From Flavobacterium saccharophilum (GTDB lineage: Bacteria > Bacteroidota > Bacteroidia > Flavobacteriales > Flavobacteriaceae), in contig NZ_FRBY01000003.1 in NCBI RefSeq assembly GCF_900142735.1, positions 496,001 to 560,000 of the forward strand: a stretch of DNA of 64,000 nucleotides. Reading direction: 5' to 3'. Shown here piece by piece: positions 23,412-32,112 of this stretch; the stretch's first letter is position 1; each line of letters starts with the position of its first letter. Under the pieces are notes generated by a model. That model saw only the letters and a list, made by a program, of their open reading frames with translations, was not told the DNA's origin and made no database searches. Both the position numbers and the translations under genes were made by a program.

Positions 23412-24668
23412 TTATTTCAATTTCTCTAATTTCCCTTTTGTTTCAGGAAAATTTTTATCGAGAATCAATACCTTTTCATAGCTTAAGATTGCATTTTTCT
23501 TATCTCCACTGGCTTCATAAAAATCTCCAAGTGAGTCATAAACATTTGGACTGTTAGGATAATTGGAGACATTCAATTTAAATAAGTAACCTGCTAAATC
23601 CATATCTTTTTTACCAAGAGACTGATATGCATAAGCGTTCGCTGTATTTTCGGGAATACTTACTTTATATCCTAAATGTTTTGAAACCTCTTCGAAATGC
23701 TTTTCAATTTTAGTTAAAACATCTTTATTGAAATTAATTTGTTCCGGGATCGAAAGTTTTAGCTGATTGAATTTGAAAATAGAACGAAGCCCGTCGTAAG
23801 TCGCAATTAAAGGAACTGATCCGTGATTATCATCATTGTAGTATTTATAATGATAATTCAGCTTACTTTTTTTGCCCTGTTTCAGGAAATCATTAAAATC
23901 CAAAATTGATCTAATATGTCTGGTAAACACAGTAGTATCTTTTCTAACTTTTACAATATCCATTGTATCATCCATCGTGTTGGCTGCGGCTAAAAACAAG
24001 GAAATATTATCTAAGCTTTTAGTGGTCAGCTTTTTTTGAGTCTCTGCTAAGAACTTCTGGTGGTCCCACCACATACTCGGATCGATCGCAATATAAGAGT
24101 TGAATAAATTGGAATGATTTGTCAAAATATTTATTGCAGTTAATCCCCCGAAAGAATGACCAATTAAGGTTTTATAAGATGCGGTTGGGTATTTTCCATC
24201 AATATACGGAATCAGCTCTTTTTCAAGAAATTCAGCAAACTTTTCACCACCACCCGATTGCTCACTTATATTTTGAGGAACAAACGGAAGATCAACATCT
24301 GAATGTGTCGGAGTCAAATCGCGACTACGATTTGTGTTGGTAATGCCTATCACAATCATTTCCGGACAAATGGTATTTCCGTTTATTTCACTCAATTCCT
24401 CGATCATGCCTACAACTGAGCTAAAATGAGCATCTCCGTCCAACAAATAAACTACAGGATATTTTTGTTTTGCAAAACCAACATTCTGAGCACTTCTTGG
24501 AAGATGAACCCAAATTTTTCTTTCCTCATTTAAGACCTTCGAGGAAATACTGTCGATAGTACCAATTTGAATGTTGTTTCTGTTCTGAGCAAACCCAAAA
24601 CTAACAATCATTAAAAAAAATAGTACAATCTTAAACCCCAATACACACTTAAAATTATTGTTTTTCAT
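23412..24668 (-). CDS. Secreted esterase (enterochelin esterase-like) with TPR tail
   Basis: The protein has 418 residues from MKNNNFKCVLGFKIVLF; an 18-residue longer frame is unlikely. A signal peptide is followed by an alpha/beta hydrolase of the esterase D / enterochelin-esterase family. IGHSFGGLTAIN is the G-x-S-x-G nucleophile elbow, and LAAANTMDDTMD and HYKYYNDDNHGSVPLIA supply the acid and His (H in DNHGS). The C-terminus carries TPR-like repeats (KDMDLAGYLFKLNVSNYPNSPNVYDSLGDFYEASGDKKNAILSYEK). The substrate could be a siderophore ester or another ester and is not resolved by sequence. Confidence 0.88.
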   Translation of the reverse strand: MKNNNFKCVLGFKIVLFFLMIVSFGFAQNRNNIQIGTIDSISSKVLNEERKIWVHLPRSAQNVGFAKQKYPVVYLLDGDAHFSSVVGMIEELSEINGNTICPEMIVIGITNTNRSRDLTPTHSDVDLPFVPQNISEQSGGGEKFAEFLEKELIPYIDGKYPTASYKTLIGHSFGGLTAINILTNHSNLFNSYIAIDPSMWWDHQKFLAETQKKLTTKSLDNISLFLAAANTMDDTMDIVKVRKDTTVFTRHIRSILDFNDFLKQGKKSKLNYHYKYYNDDNHGSVPLIATYDGLRSIFKFNQLKLSIPEQINFNKDVLTKIEKHFEEVSKHLGYKVSIPENTANAYAYQSLGKKDMDLAGYLFKLNVSNYPNSPNVYDSLGDFYEASGDKKNAILSYEKVLILDKNFPETKGKLEKLK

Positions 24669-24709
24669 AAATTGGTTTAGTTTAATGCTTTTTAATACTA
24701 AAAATAAAA

Positions 24710-24734
24710 CCGCCTTTCTCAATGAAAAAGGCGG
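24710..24734 (-). terminator. Terminator after the M1 peptidase gene
   Basis: CCGCCTTT (24710-24717) and AAAGGCGG (24727-24734) form a stem. On the minus strand it is followed by TTTTATTTTT. It is 19 bp after the stop of the peptidase gene. Confidence 0.75.
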
Positions 24735-24752
24735 CTTAGAAATTAGTTAATT

Positions 24753-26624
24753 TTACTTCAATTCTAAATTATTATCTTTTGGTGTGGCATCCATAAAAAT
24801 ACCTCCATCTACTGCAATCTGTTTAATTTGTTTCTTGTTCTTCAAAGTAATCGTTGCCAGCTTTTGATTGTTTTCCCATACTGCCGGAGTTTGATGAACG
24901 GTTTCTTTCGAACCATCTGCATAAACAATAGTAAGGTCAAACGGAATCGCAAAACCACCAACATTTTCTACAGAAACTGTATCCTTAGCAACATTTTTAA
25001 CTGATATATCAATATAGTTATTAGTGAAAAACCAATTATTAAAGAACCAATTCAGATTTTTTCCTGAAGCTGTATTCATAGAGTTGAAATAATCCCATGG
25101 AATTGGGTGTTTTCCGTTCCAATTCTCCATATAAGCATGTAGTGATTTTTTGAACAAATCATCGCCCAGCATATCTTTTAAAGCCAGATAAGAAAGAGAA
25201 GCTTTTCCATAAGAGTTATTCCCATAACCAGCATCCGAAACCTGAGAAGACATTGAAATGATAGGCTGATCTTCTTCAGTAGAAGGATCTTTTATATAAT
25301 ATTCTACTCTAAATTGTTTGTAGAATTTATCCGCTGCTTCCTTACCATGTTCTTCAATTCCAATTAAATATTCAAAAGTAGTTGCCCAACCTTCATCCAT
25401 AAAAGCGTAACGCGTTTCGTTAATTCCCATATAAAAAGGAAAATAAGTATGTGCTACTTCGTGATCTTGCACTAGTTGAGCAAATTTAGCATCTCCCATT
25501 TGAGAATCGTTACACATCATTGGGTATTCCATATCAGCAAATCCCTGAAAAGCGGTCATTTTTGAAAACGGATACGGAATTCCAGGCCATTTGTTTGAAA
25601 AATAATCCAAAGCATATTGGTTGTTTTTTACAGAAGCTACAAAATCAGTTCCTTTTACATCATACGCTGCCTGAACGCTGGCACGACGATTTGTCTTTTT
25701 GTCTACTAAAACGCTGCTTGCATCCCATAAATAATGATCACTCAATCCGAAACAAACGTCTACAATATTTTTAGCTTCAAATTTCCAAACGTTCCACTCA
25801 TTTTGTTTGGTTACAGCACCGCTTTTCATTTCTTGTTCGTTAGCAATATGCATCACTTCATTAGCGGTATACGACTTTTTCAGTCGAGCAGCAAATTCCG
25901 GCTGTAAAACCTCATCAGGATTCAATAAATCTCCGGTTGCATAAACAACATAGTTTTTTGGAGCCTTAACCGAATAGGTATAATCGTTAAAGTCGTTATA
26001 AAATTCCTGACGATCAGTGTGGGGTAATCTGTCCCATTTATTATAATCATCGAAAACAGAAACACGAGGATAACTGTATGCTACAAAAAACGTGGTCTCG
26101 TCAATTTGTCCTTCTCTCCCGCTCTCTTTAGACAATGGATAATTCCAATCAATATTAAGGGTAACTTTAGAATGTGGAGGTACAGGTTTTTTCAATTTTA
26201 CATTTCCAACTGTTCCCCATTTTCTTCCATCTTCCTTATAGGTTTCATCTGCAATTTTTAAAGATGTAATAGTTAATCCGTCACTTAAAAAATCCTGGCT
26301 TACATTCCCGCTTCTTGGCGAAGATGGTTTGTGAAGATTATTTACAAAACGAATTGGAAGATTTCTTAAAGTATCATTACTGTTGTTTTCGTAAATAATG
26401 GTTTCTGTTCCGCTTACGATTTTTGTTTTGGCATCAACAGTAATTTCCATGGTATATTTTCCATGATTCTGCCAATAGTTTTTCCCTGGCTTTCCGTCCA
26501 TTGAACGGGTCCCTTTAGCATAGGCATCTTTTATATTTCGTGGCATATACAGTTCCTGTGCAATGCTGTTTTGTGCAAGAAAAACAAATGCAACTACCAC
26601 TAATTGAAGTAATTCTTTTCTCAT
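24753..26624 (-). CDS. M1 family metallopeptidase (aminopeptidase)
   Basis: The protein has 623 residues with signal peptide MRKELLQLVVVAFVFLAQNSIAQ. The M1 zinc motif is HEVAHTYF (HEXXH) with the third ligand E in MDEGWATTFEY 18-19 residues later. The exopeptidase motif GxMEN is degenerate (GFADMEYPMM). Such proteins cut N-terminal residues from peptides in the periplasm. The C-terminal region is short, without an ERAP1-type helical domain. It is a single gene; the spacer upstream holds a palindromic repeat. Confidence 0.92.
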   Translation of the reverse strand: MRKELLQLVVVAFVFLAQNSIAQELYMPRNIKDAYAKGTRSMDGKPGKNYWQNHGKYTMEITVDAKTKIVSGTETIIYENNSNDTLRNLPIRFVNNLHKPSSPRSGNVSQDFLSDGLTITSLKIADETYKEDGRKWGTVGNVKLKKPVPPHSKVTLNIDWNYPLSKESGREGQIDETTFFVAYSYPRVSVFDDYNKWDRLPHTDRQEFYNDFNDYTYSVKAPKNYVVYATGDLLNPDEVLQPEFAARLKKSYTANEVMHIANEQEMKSGAVTKQNEWNVWKFEAKNIVDVCFGLSDHYLWDASSVLVDKKTNRRASVQAAYDVKGTDFVASVKNNQYALDYFSNKWPGIPYPFSKMTAFQGFADMEYPMMCNDSQMGDAKFAQLVQDHEVAHTYFPFYMGINETRYAFMDEGWATTFEYLIGIEEHGKEAADKFYKQFRVEYYIKDPSTEEDQPIISMSSQVSDAGYGNNSYGKASLSYLALKDMLGDDLFKKSLHAYMENWNGKHPIPWDYFNSMNTASGKNLNWFFNNWFFTNNYIDISVKNVAKDTVSVENVGGFAIPFDLTIVYADGSKETVHQTPAVWENNQKLATITLKNKKQIKQIAVDGGIFMDATPKDNNLELK

Positions 26625-26726
26625 AACTTGTTTTAAGATTTTGATGATTTAATATTGATTATAATATTAGTGGTTTTTTTTAACGTAATGTTACAACTCG
26701 CTCTAAAATTATACTTTTTGTTATGT

Positions 26727-26885
26727 TGAGTGTCACTTAACCGCAATGTTCGCAAGGAATTACGCAAAGGTCGCAAAGCTAATTTTTTTTACTCATTGGC
26801 TAGAATTTCACGCAAAGCCGCAAAGTTAAATAACTTAGCGGCTTTGTGCCTTTGTGGCAAAAAACTTAACAACTTAGTATCTCAG
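26727..26885. repeat. Dispersed palindromic repeat (GCAAAG-type)
   Basis: The spacer holds several GCAAAG-containing blocks (CGCAAAGGTCGCAAAG, ACGCAAAGCCGCAAAG, GCGGCTTTGTGCCTTTGTGG) that pair with each other, for example GCCGCAAAG with CTTAGCGGC. A 74-codon plus-strand ORF here is made only of this repeat and is not a gene. Relatives lie at about 49945 and 50774. Confidence 0.6.
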
Positions 26886-26970
26886 AATCTTAGTAACTTA
26901 GAAAAAAAGAAAAACCGTCTTTCTCTGGCGAAAAAAGACGGTATCTACAATTAATATATAACCTTAATAA

Positions 26971-28551
26971 CTACAAAATATAATCGGTGTTAATGAAGTT
27001 CGATTCTTTGCTGTTTAGCAATTCCTGCAGAATTTCATTGTTATAAGCGATATCTTTTGAAGCCACGAACGTACGGATTGAGAACGAACGCAAAGCATCC
27101 GGAATACTTAAAGTTCCTACAGCCGAATCTTTACGACCTGTGAATGGGAACGCATCCGGTCCTCTTTGACAAGAACTGTTGAGGTTTACCCTGCAAACTA
27201 AATTTACCAAAGCATCAATAAGCGGTGCCAAAGTTTTAATATCTTTTCCGAACAAACTTACTTGCTGACCGTAGTTTGATTCGGCCATATCTTCAAGAGG
27301 TTCACTGATATCTTTAAAAGAAATAACTGGTACTACTGGTCCAAATTGCTCTTCATGATATACTCTCATCTCTTTATTTACAGGATATAAAACTGCCGGA
27401 AAAATAAAATTGTCCGTATGTTTTCCCCCTTTTTCATTTAGGATTTTTGCGCCTTTATGAACGGCATCATCAATCAATCCCTGAATATAAGCTGGTTTAT
27501 CTGTTTCCGGAAGCGGTGTCAGAGAAGCATTTTTATCCCATGGATTTCCAAATCCTAATGCATCTACTTTTTCAGAAAAACGTCTGTTAAATTCTTCTGC
27601 TATAGATTCGTGAACATACAATACTTTCAAAGCAGTACAACGCTGACCGTTGAAAGATAAACTTCCTGCAATACATTCCTGAATAGCCAAATCTAAGTCG
27701 GCATCCGGTAAAATAATCGCAGGGTTCTTTGCTTCCAAACCTAAAATCAAACGCAGTCTGTTTTTATTTGGATGCTGATCCTGCAAAGCAATCGCCGATT
27801 TACTGTTTCCAATTAAGGCCAAAACATCAATTTTACCCGATTTCATGATCGGAGAAGCTACTTCACGGCCACGTCCGTATACGATATTAATAACCCCTTT
27901 TGGAAAACTGCTTCTGAAAGCTTCCAATAAAGGTGATATACATAAAACACCGTGTTTAGCCGGTTTAAAAATTACAGTATTACCCATAATCAAAGCCGGA
28001 ATCAATAAGGAGAAAGTTTCGTTAAGCGGATAATTGTAAGGTCCAAGACACAAAACAACGCCAAGAGGTCCACGACGAATCATAGCGTTTACACCCTGTA
28101 CTTTTTCAAAGTGTGAACTACGTCCGTTTAGTTCCTTATAACTGGCAATAGTATCCTCAATATATTCAACCGTTCTGTCAAATTCTTTTTGAGAGTCGCC
28201 AAGGTTTTTTCCAATTTCCCACATCAAAAGTTTCACCACTTCTTCGCGGGTTTGCTTCATCTGTCTTACGAAATTTTCCATGCATTTAATACGGTCCACC
28301 ACTTTCATAGTCGGCCATAAACCTTGTCCTTTATTATAAGCAGCATTGGCAGCTTCAACCACTTCAGCAGCTTCTTTATCTGCCATAAACGGAATTGACC
28401 CTAATAATGTTGGCGTATATTTTTCTGTAGAAGAAATAGTCGAAAACACAGGTGTGGTTTGCCCTGTCCATTGTTTCAATTCTCCATTTACAAGATAAGT
28501 ATCTTGATTAATCAGGTTTGTAATCTGATATTCTTCAGGTATTAAACTCAT
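26971..28551 (-). CDS. gapN: NADP-dependent glyceraldehyde-3-phosphate dehydrogenase (aldehyde dehydrogenase family)
   Basis: The protein has 526 residues, close to the 500-530 of GapN-like non-phosphorylating GAPDH. It belongs to the ALDH fold: NAD(P)-binding GYNYP-like segment ([30 protein letters not shown]), catalytic Glu in [14 protein letters not shown], and catalytic Cys in [10 protein letters not shown]. It would oxidise glyceraldehyde 3-phosphate to 3-phosphoglycerate with NADPH formation. A related semialdehyde substrate cannot be excluded. It is probably cytoplasmic. A terminator lies between it and the rhodanese gene upstream. Confidence 0.85.
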   Translation of the reverse strand: MSLIPEEYQITNLINQDTYLVNGELKQWTGQTTPVFSTISSTEKYTPTLLGSIPFMADKEAAEVVEAANAAYNKGQGLWPTMKVVDRIKCMENFVRQMKQTREEVVKLLMWEIGKNLGDSQKEFDRTVEYIEDTIASYKELNGRSSHFEKVQGVNAMIRRGPLGVVLCLGPYNYPLNETFSLLIPALIMGNTVIFKPAKHGVLCISPLLEAFRSSFPKGVINIVYGRGREVASPIMKSGKIDVLALIGNSKSAIALQDQHPNKNRLRLILGLEAKNPAIILPDADLDLAIQECIAGSLSFNGQRCTALKVLYVHESIAEEFNRRFSEKVDALGFGNPWDKNASLTPLPETDKPAYIQGLIDDAVHKGAKILNEKGGKHTDNFIFPAVLYPVNKEMRVYHEEQFGPVVPVISFKDISEPLEDMAESNYGQQVSLFGKDIKTLAPLIDALVNLVCRVNLNSSCQRGPDAFPFTGRKDSAVGTLSIPDALRSFSIRTFVASKDIAYNNEILQELLNSKESNFINTDYIL

Positions 28552-28598
28552 AATCTGGTAATTTATAGTTTGGTTATTAATAGCATTTTAAACGAAAA

Positions 28599-28620
28599 AA
28601 GAGGCTTTTTCTTGCCTCTT
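28599..28620 (-). terminator. Terminator after the rhodanese gene
   Basis: AAGAGGC (28599-28605) pairs with GCCTCTT (28614-28620). On the minus strand it is followed by a T-run. It lies between the rhodanese gene and gapN. Confidence 0.65.
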
Positions 28621-28628
28621 CTTCTATT

Positions 28629-28940
28629 TTATGGATTCACAGTATCCCCTTCCCAGTCCAAAATTCCACCAAGCAGATTATAGGCATTATTTATACCTAA
28701 TTCATTCATAATCTGACATGCTTTGGCACTTCTGGCTCCAGAACGGCAATACACATAATAGTTTTTGTTTTTATCTAACTCTTCGATTTCATAAATAAAA
28801 CCCTGACCTTTATTGATGTCAATGTTTACGGCATTCTCGATATAACCGTCATTAAATTCGTCTTCAGTTCTTACGTCCAGTATAACTGCATTCTCGTCAG
28901 CAGCAAGCTGATTAACCCAATCTTCTTGTGATAAATTCAT
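28629..28940 (-). CDS. Single-domain rhodanese
   Basis: The protein has 103 residues, one rhodanese domain. The active-site loop is YCRSGARSAKA with the catalytic Cys, and the CH2A-like block is ILDVRTEDEFNDGYIENAVNI. It moves sulfane sulfur (for example from thiosulfate or persulfide to an acceptor). It lies near the Crp/Fnr gene (480 bp away, divergent), which fits the sulfur theme of this part of the window, but the Crp/Fnr-type palindrome seen at tauE was not found here. Confidence 0.9.
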   Translation of the reverse strand: MNLSQEDWVNQLAADENAVILDVRTEDEFNDGYIENAVNIDINKGQGFIYEIEELDKNKNYYVYCRSGARSAKACQIMNELGINNAYNLLGGILDWEGDTVNP

Positions 28941-29176
28941 AATAAATGTGTTTTTGTAAAATTACGACGTTTCTATTAATTAAAAACGTGCCAAATGCGA
29001 TTTCGATTATTATTCTCAGAAAACGTTTTAGAGAAAGTATTATAATCAGTGAAACACAAATTTACTCACTATTTTTAAAAATACACCCTAGAAAATCGAT
29101 AGAAAATAGGATTTTTTCATTTTCATAAAATACTGTCAAATATGATTTTCTGATAATTTATACCATTTCAATCTGC
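28941..29176. other. Gene-free intergenic region before the Crp/Fnr gene
   Basis: About 240 bp without a supported ORF. AT-rich. A candidate promoter begins at 29177. Confidence 0.4.
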
Positions 29177-29184
29177 TATCTTTG
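29177..29184 (+). promoter_or_regulatory. Promoter -7 box upstream of the Crp/Fnr gene
   Basis: TATCTTTG fits TAnnTTTG exactly, and would give a leader of about 230-250 nt that contains the palindromic element at 29295-29406. Confidence 0.4.
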
Positions 29185-29294
29185 TATTAAATGAGATGTT
29201 TTAATTTCATTTTGATAAAAAGGTAGCCACGAATTCACGAATTAATTATTGAAAATCAGCAGCAAAAAATTCAACATATAGAATTTTAAATTTC

Positions 29295-29406
29295 ACCATT
29301 AAGATATTAAGAAAATTAAGGCTCTCCTGCTTAATTTTCTTAATAGGCAATCTGCTGACAGATTACATGCGCACCTAAAGCTTAATTTCCTTAATATCTT
29401 AATGGT
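29295..29406. repeat. Palindromic element (copy 1), before the Crp/Fnr gene
   Basis: The 26-bp left arm begins ACCATTAAGATATTAAG (29295-29320). The right arm (29381-29406) is its reverse complement with one mismatch. An inner TTAAG..CTTAA pair is also present. The same element recurs after the gene (30095-30246) and after the MBL gene (37030-37190). Confidence 0.75.
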
Positions 29407-29439
29407 AAAAAAATATTTTTCATGTTTAAAAACCCACCA

Positions 29440-30072
29440 ATGCAAAATACCTTAAAAAATATATTTCCGAATTTCTCCAACGAGCTCCTTTCGACTATCG
29501 AAGAAAACGGAAGCGCTCAGGATTTTAAAGCCGGAACCATTTTAATGCGAACCGGACAATACATCAAAAACACGGTTTTAATTACCAAAGGAAAAATCAA
29601 AATCTACCGCGAAGGCGAAGATGGCGGCGAGTTTTTAATGTATTATTTACAACCCGGACAAGCCTGCGCCATTTCGATGATCTGCACCGCCAAAAGCGAA
29701 AAAAGCCAAATCATGGCCAAAGTTGTCGAAGATGTTTCGGTTATGATGATTCCACTGCAAATGATGGACAAATGGATGATGGAGCACCGTTCCTGGTACG
29801 AATTTGTAATCGAAACGTATCGAAGCCGTTTTGAAGAAGTATTGGAAGTTGTCGACAATATCGCCTTCCGTTCCATGGATGAACGTTTGGAATTCTATTT
29901 AAAAAGACATTCTGATGCCTGTGGCTGCTCTGAAGTTAAATTATCACATCAGGAAATCGCAACCGAATTAAACACCTCAAGAGAAGTCATATCCAGATTA
30001 CTTAAAAAAATGGAACAAAGAGGTTTGGTCAAACTCAACCGCAACCAAATAGAGCTTTTGATCAAAAATTAA
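29440..30072 (+). CDS. Crp/Fnr-family transcription regulator
   Basis: The protein has 210 residues from MQNTLKNIFPNF; an upstream in-frame ATG at 29422 adds 6 residues. The N-terminal cNMP-binding beta-roll (GTILMRTGQYIKNTVLITKGKIKIY) is followed by a dimer helix and a C-terminal winged HTH (SHQEIATELNTSREVISRLLKKMEQRG). A CxC pair (DACGCSE) lies just before the HTH. The beta-roll lacks the usual Arg-Thr cAMP signature, so the ligand is unknown. Its probable targets are tauE and the MBL-rhodanese gene, which share a palindrome. Confidence 0.9.
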   Translation: MQNTLKNIFPNFSNELLSTIEENGSAQDFKAGTILMRTGQYIKNTVLITKGKIKIYREGEDGGEFLMYYLQPGQACAISMICTAKSEKSQIMAKVVEDVSVMMIPLQMMDKWMMEHRSWYEFVIETYRSRFEEVLEVVDNIAFRSMDERLEFYLKRHSDACGCSEVKLSHQEIATELNTSREVISRLLKKMEQRGLVKLNRNQIELLIKN

Positions 30073-30094
30073 ACATTTAATTTTTTATTTTTTC

Positions 30095-30246
30095 ACCATT
30101 AAGATATTAAGAAAGTTAAGTTTTGTGTGCATGTAGTCTGCAAGGATAATACTTAGCAAAGAAAATTAAGCAGTTAGTCTTAATTTTCTTTGCTAATCTT
30201 TAAAACACAAAGAAGCTAAACTTAACTTTCTTAATATCTTAATGGT
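30095..30246. repeat. Palindromic element (copy 2), after the Crp/Fnr gene
   Basis: The outer arms 30095-30120 and 30221-30246 are a perfect 26-bp pair (beginning ACCATTAAGATATTAAG). A second perfect 18-bp pair, TTAGCAAAGAAAATTAAG (30153-30170) with 30179-30196, is nested inside. It is the same element as at 29295 and 37030. Confidence 0.75.
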
Positions 30247-30270
30247 AAAATAATTTTTCACAATCCTTAT

Positions 30271-30314
30271 GTGATAAATGTTACTGTAGATTTCTTTTTA
30301 TCAAACCACCTTTG
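30271..30314 (+). promoter_or_regulatory. tauE promoter with Crp/Fnr-type palindrome
   Basis: GTGATAAATGTTAC (30271-30284) is nearly palindromic. CACCTTTG (30307-30314) serves as the -7-like box. The operator centre (30277.5) is 29.5 bp upstream of the first base of the box, exactly the spacing of the MBL-rhodanese promoter. Class II activation is inferred. Confidence 0.6.
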
Positions 30315-30330
30315 CATAAAAACAAAGGCA

Positions 30331-31116
30331 ATGGAATATCTGGGTTATTTTGCTTCGATTATTATCGGGATTTCGCTGGGCTTAATTGGCGGTGGTGGAT
30401 CAATCCTAACCATTCCAATTTTAGTGTATTTGTTTAAAGTAAATCCGGAGCAGGCAACTTCTTATTCTTTATTTATTGTTGGGCTGACTGCAATGTCTGG
30501 CAGTTACAGTCATTATAAGATGGGAAATCTTAAGCTTAAGTCGGCGTTGTATTTTGCTATTCCTTCTGTGATTTCGATTTTGATTATTCGCGAAGTTATT
30601 TTTCCGCAGATTGCTTCTACTTTATTTTCAATTGCTTCTTACTCTGTATCTAAAGATTTTCTGATTATGATCATCTTTTCGGTATTGATGATCACGGCGG
30701 CGATTTCGATGATTCGAAAAAATCAACCCGAAATAAAGGGTGCCGAGACAAATTATATTCAACTCAGTTTTATAGGTTTCATTGTCGGAATCATAACCGG
30801 ATTTCTGGGTGCCGGTGGCGGATTCTTAATTATTCCTGCGCTTCTCTTTTTTGCCAAATTACCCATGAAACAAGCCGTTGGGACTTCCTTATTAATTATT
30901 TCAATTAACTCTTCAATAGGATTTGCAGGCGATTTATACATCGGAACTCCTATCAATTATCCTTTTTTATTAGGCGTTTCCGGCATGGCACTTCTCGGAA
31001 TGGTATTAGGAAGCCAGCTTTCTAAAAAAATTGACGGAACTAAATTGAAACCTATTTTTGGCTGGTTTGTTTTGGTAATGGGGTTTTATATTATTACTAA
31101 AGAGGTTTTGTTTTAA
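30331..31116 (+). CDS. TauE/SafE sulfite/sulfonate exporter family protein
   Basis: The protein has 261 residues from MEYLGYFASIIIG. A 20-residue extension to 30271 overlaps the operator and is rejected. About eight transmembrane helices form two repeats. The repeat motifs GISLGLIGGGGSILTIP and GIITGFLGAGGGFLIIP are the TauE signatures. It exports sulfite, sulfoacetate or other organosulfur anions. It sits next to the Crp/Fnr gene and shares the operator with the MBL-rhodanese gene, consistent with sulfite/persulfide handling. The substrate is inferred from family only. Confidence 0.88.
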   Translation: MEYLGYFASIIIGISLGLIGGGGSILTIPILVYLFKVNPEQATSYSLFIVGLTAMSGSYSHYKMGNLKLKSALYFAIPSVISILIIREVIFPQIASTLFSIASYSVSKDFLIMIIFSVLMITAAISMIRKNQPEIKGAETNYIQLSFIGFIVGIITGFLGAGGGFLIIPALLFFAKLPMKQAVGTSLLIISINSSIGFAGDLYIGTPINYPFLLGVSGMALLGMVLGSQLSKKIDGTKLKPIFGWFVLVMGFYIITKEVLF

Positions 31117-31243
31117 GGATTTTTTGGTTTCTCGCAGATTTTGCAGATTCGGCAGATTTTTATTTTATCATATAATTGTATTTTAGTTTTTAGCATTTTG
31201 GCTGTGGCGAAAATATACACAAAATATGAGCTTCAAAAACTAA

Positions 31244-31951
31244 TTATATTCGTTTTGCATTATTAATTTTAATCATTACTGAATCCATATCCTTAATCCA
31301 ATTTATTAATTCAGGATCTATCCAATTTATTATTTGAGTAATTGAATTATAAACATCTTCTACATAACTAAAATCAATATTGTTTCCATTGAAACAAATT
31401 GGTTCATTATGATTAATCCGATTTCTAAATTCTCTAATTTTATTCAATCTGTCGCATACCTGAATTCTTCCAATACCGGAAGGTAAATGATTGAAAATTT
31501 GTATTGGCCTGCCACGTAAAATTCTATAATGTGATAGTTCAAATAAATTTGTCCAAAATCCTAAAGTTTGATCAGCAATTATTTTGCCACTGGTTACAGG
31601 AATTCTAATTCTTCTAAATCTATTTTCGGATTTTTCAACAGATGTTTTTAGGTAATCATTTGTGACAATTCTTCTGGTACGATGATCTAGATATGTTAAT
31701 GAAGGATCAATCATAAATCCGTTTTTTTGATTAATTATCCAATCAGGATCTACAAAATACCCAGCCAAAATTATATTTATTTTGTTTCTCAATATAACTT
31801 CTAATATCCCTAGAATTGGATGAAAGGATTGAGATATTTTTAAATTTGCTTTATATAACTTAACAGATTTTGTTGATATATATCCAGTAGCTATTTGATA
31901 TCTTTCAATTCGGGAAGGGGAAAAATATAGTTGAACTTTTTGAAATCTCAT
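31244..31951 (-). CDS. Abi-family (HEPN-like) abortive infection protein
   Basis: The protein has 235 residues from MRFQKVQLYFSPSRIERY; a 9-residue extension is unlikely. The C-terminal part contains KIREFRNRINHNEPI, the R-N-x-x-x-H (Rx4H) motif of HEPN RNase domains typical of Abi-2/AbiF-type proteins. The N-terminal half has conserved LGILEVILRNKINIIL. Known relatives block phage growth by RNA cleavage or cell arrest. Here the RNase motif is seen but the target is unknown. It lies alone between tauE and the mini-transcript at 31996. Confidence 0.75.
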   Translation of the reverse strand: MRFQKVQLYFSPSRIERYQIATGYISTKSVKLYKANLKISQSFHPILGILEVILRNKINIILAGYFVDPDWIINQKNGFMIDPSLTYLDHRTRRIVTNDYLKTSVEKSENRFRRIRIPVTSGKIIADQTLGFWTNLFELSHYRILRGRPIQIFNHLPSGIGRIQVCDRLNKIREFRNRINHNEPICFNGNNIDFSYVEDVYNSITQIINWIDPELINWIKDMDSVMIKINNAKRI

Positions 31952-31972
31952 TTGTAAGATTAATATTGTTAT

Positions 31973-32003
31973 TTGCAAACATAAAAAAAAGTTCTTACAT
32001 TTG
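31973..32003 (+). promoter_or_regulatory. Promoter of the small RNA at 32.0 kb
   Basis: TTG (31973-31975), a 20-bp spacer and TACATTTG (31996-32003) match the Flavobacterium promoter consensus (TTG-N17-23-TAnnTTTG). Transcription would run rightwards from about 32008. Confidence 0.65.
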
Positions 32004-32007
32004 TACC

Positions 32008-32091
32008 ATGATACTTAATAAAGCCTCTTGCCTATGGTAACGTAATTAAGTTTAAGAAATGCAAAGAGCCACTTTTTTAGTGGCTCTTTTT
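32008..32091 (+). ncRNA. Short leader-like RNA with mini-ORF and terminator (orphan attenuator)
   Basis: After the promoter, ATG 32008 opens a 10-codon ORF (MILNKASCLW) ending at TAA 32040. GCCTCTTGC (32023-32031) could pair with GCAAAGAGC (32061-32069), with two bulged bases, as an antiterminator that competes with the terminator. CCTATGGTA (32031-32039) is identical to 45402-45410 in the trp leader. No coding gene follows on this strand: cydB is convergent. It may be a small RNA, or an attenuator left over from a lost gene. Confidence 0.5.
32063..32091. terminator. Terminator of the small RNA and of cydB (bidirectional)
   Basis: AAAGAGCCACT (32063-32073), loop TTTTT, then the perfect complement AGTGGCTCTTT (32079-32089) and more T. 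It serves the small RNA and, on the other strand, lies 22 bp after the cydB stop. Confidence 0.8.
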
Positions 32092-32112
32092 CATTTAATG
32101 TAAATATTTTTT

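Noticed and set aside
26730..26954. Plus-strand ORF of 74 codons
   Set aside because: Built from the GCAAAG-type palindromic repeat and the next spacer; the product is a low-complexity Lys/Asn/Leu-rich peptide.
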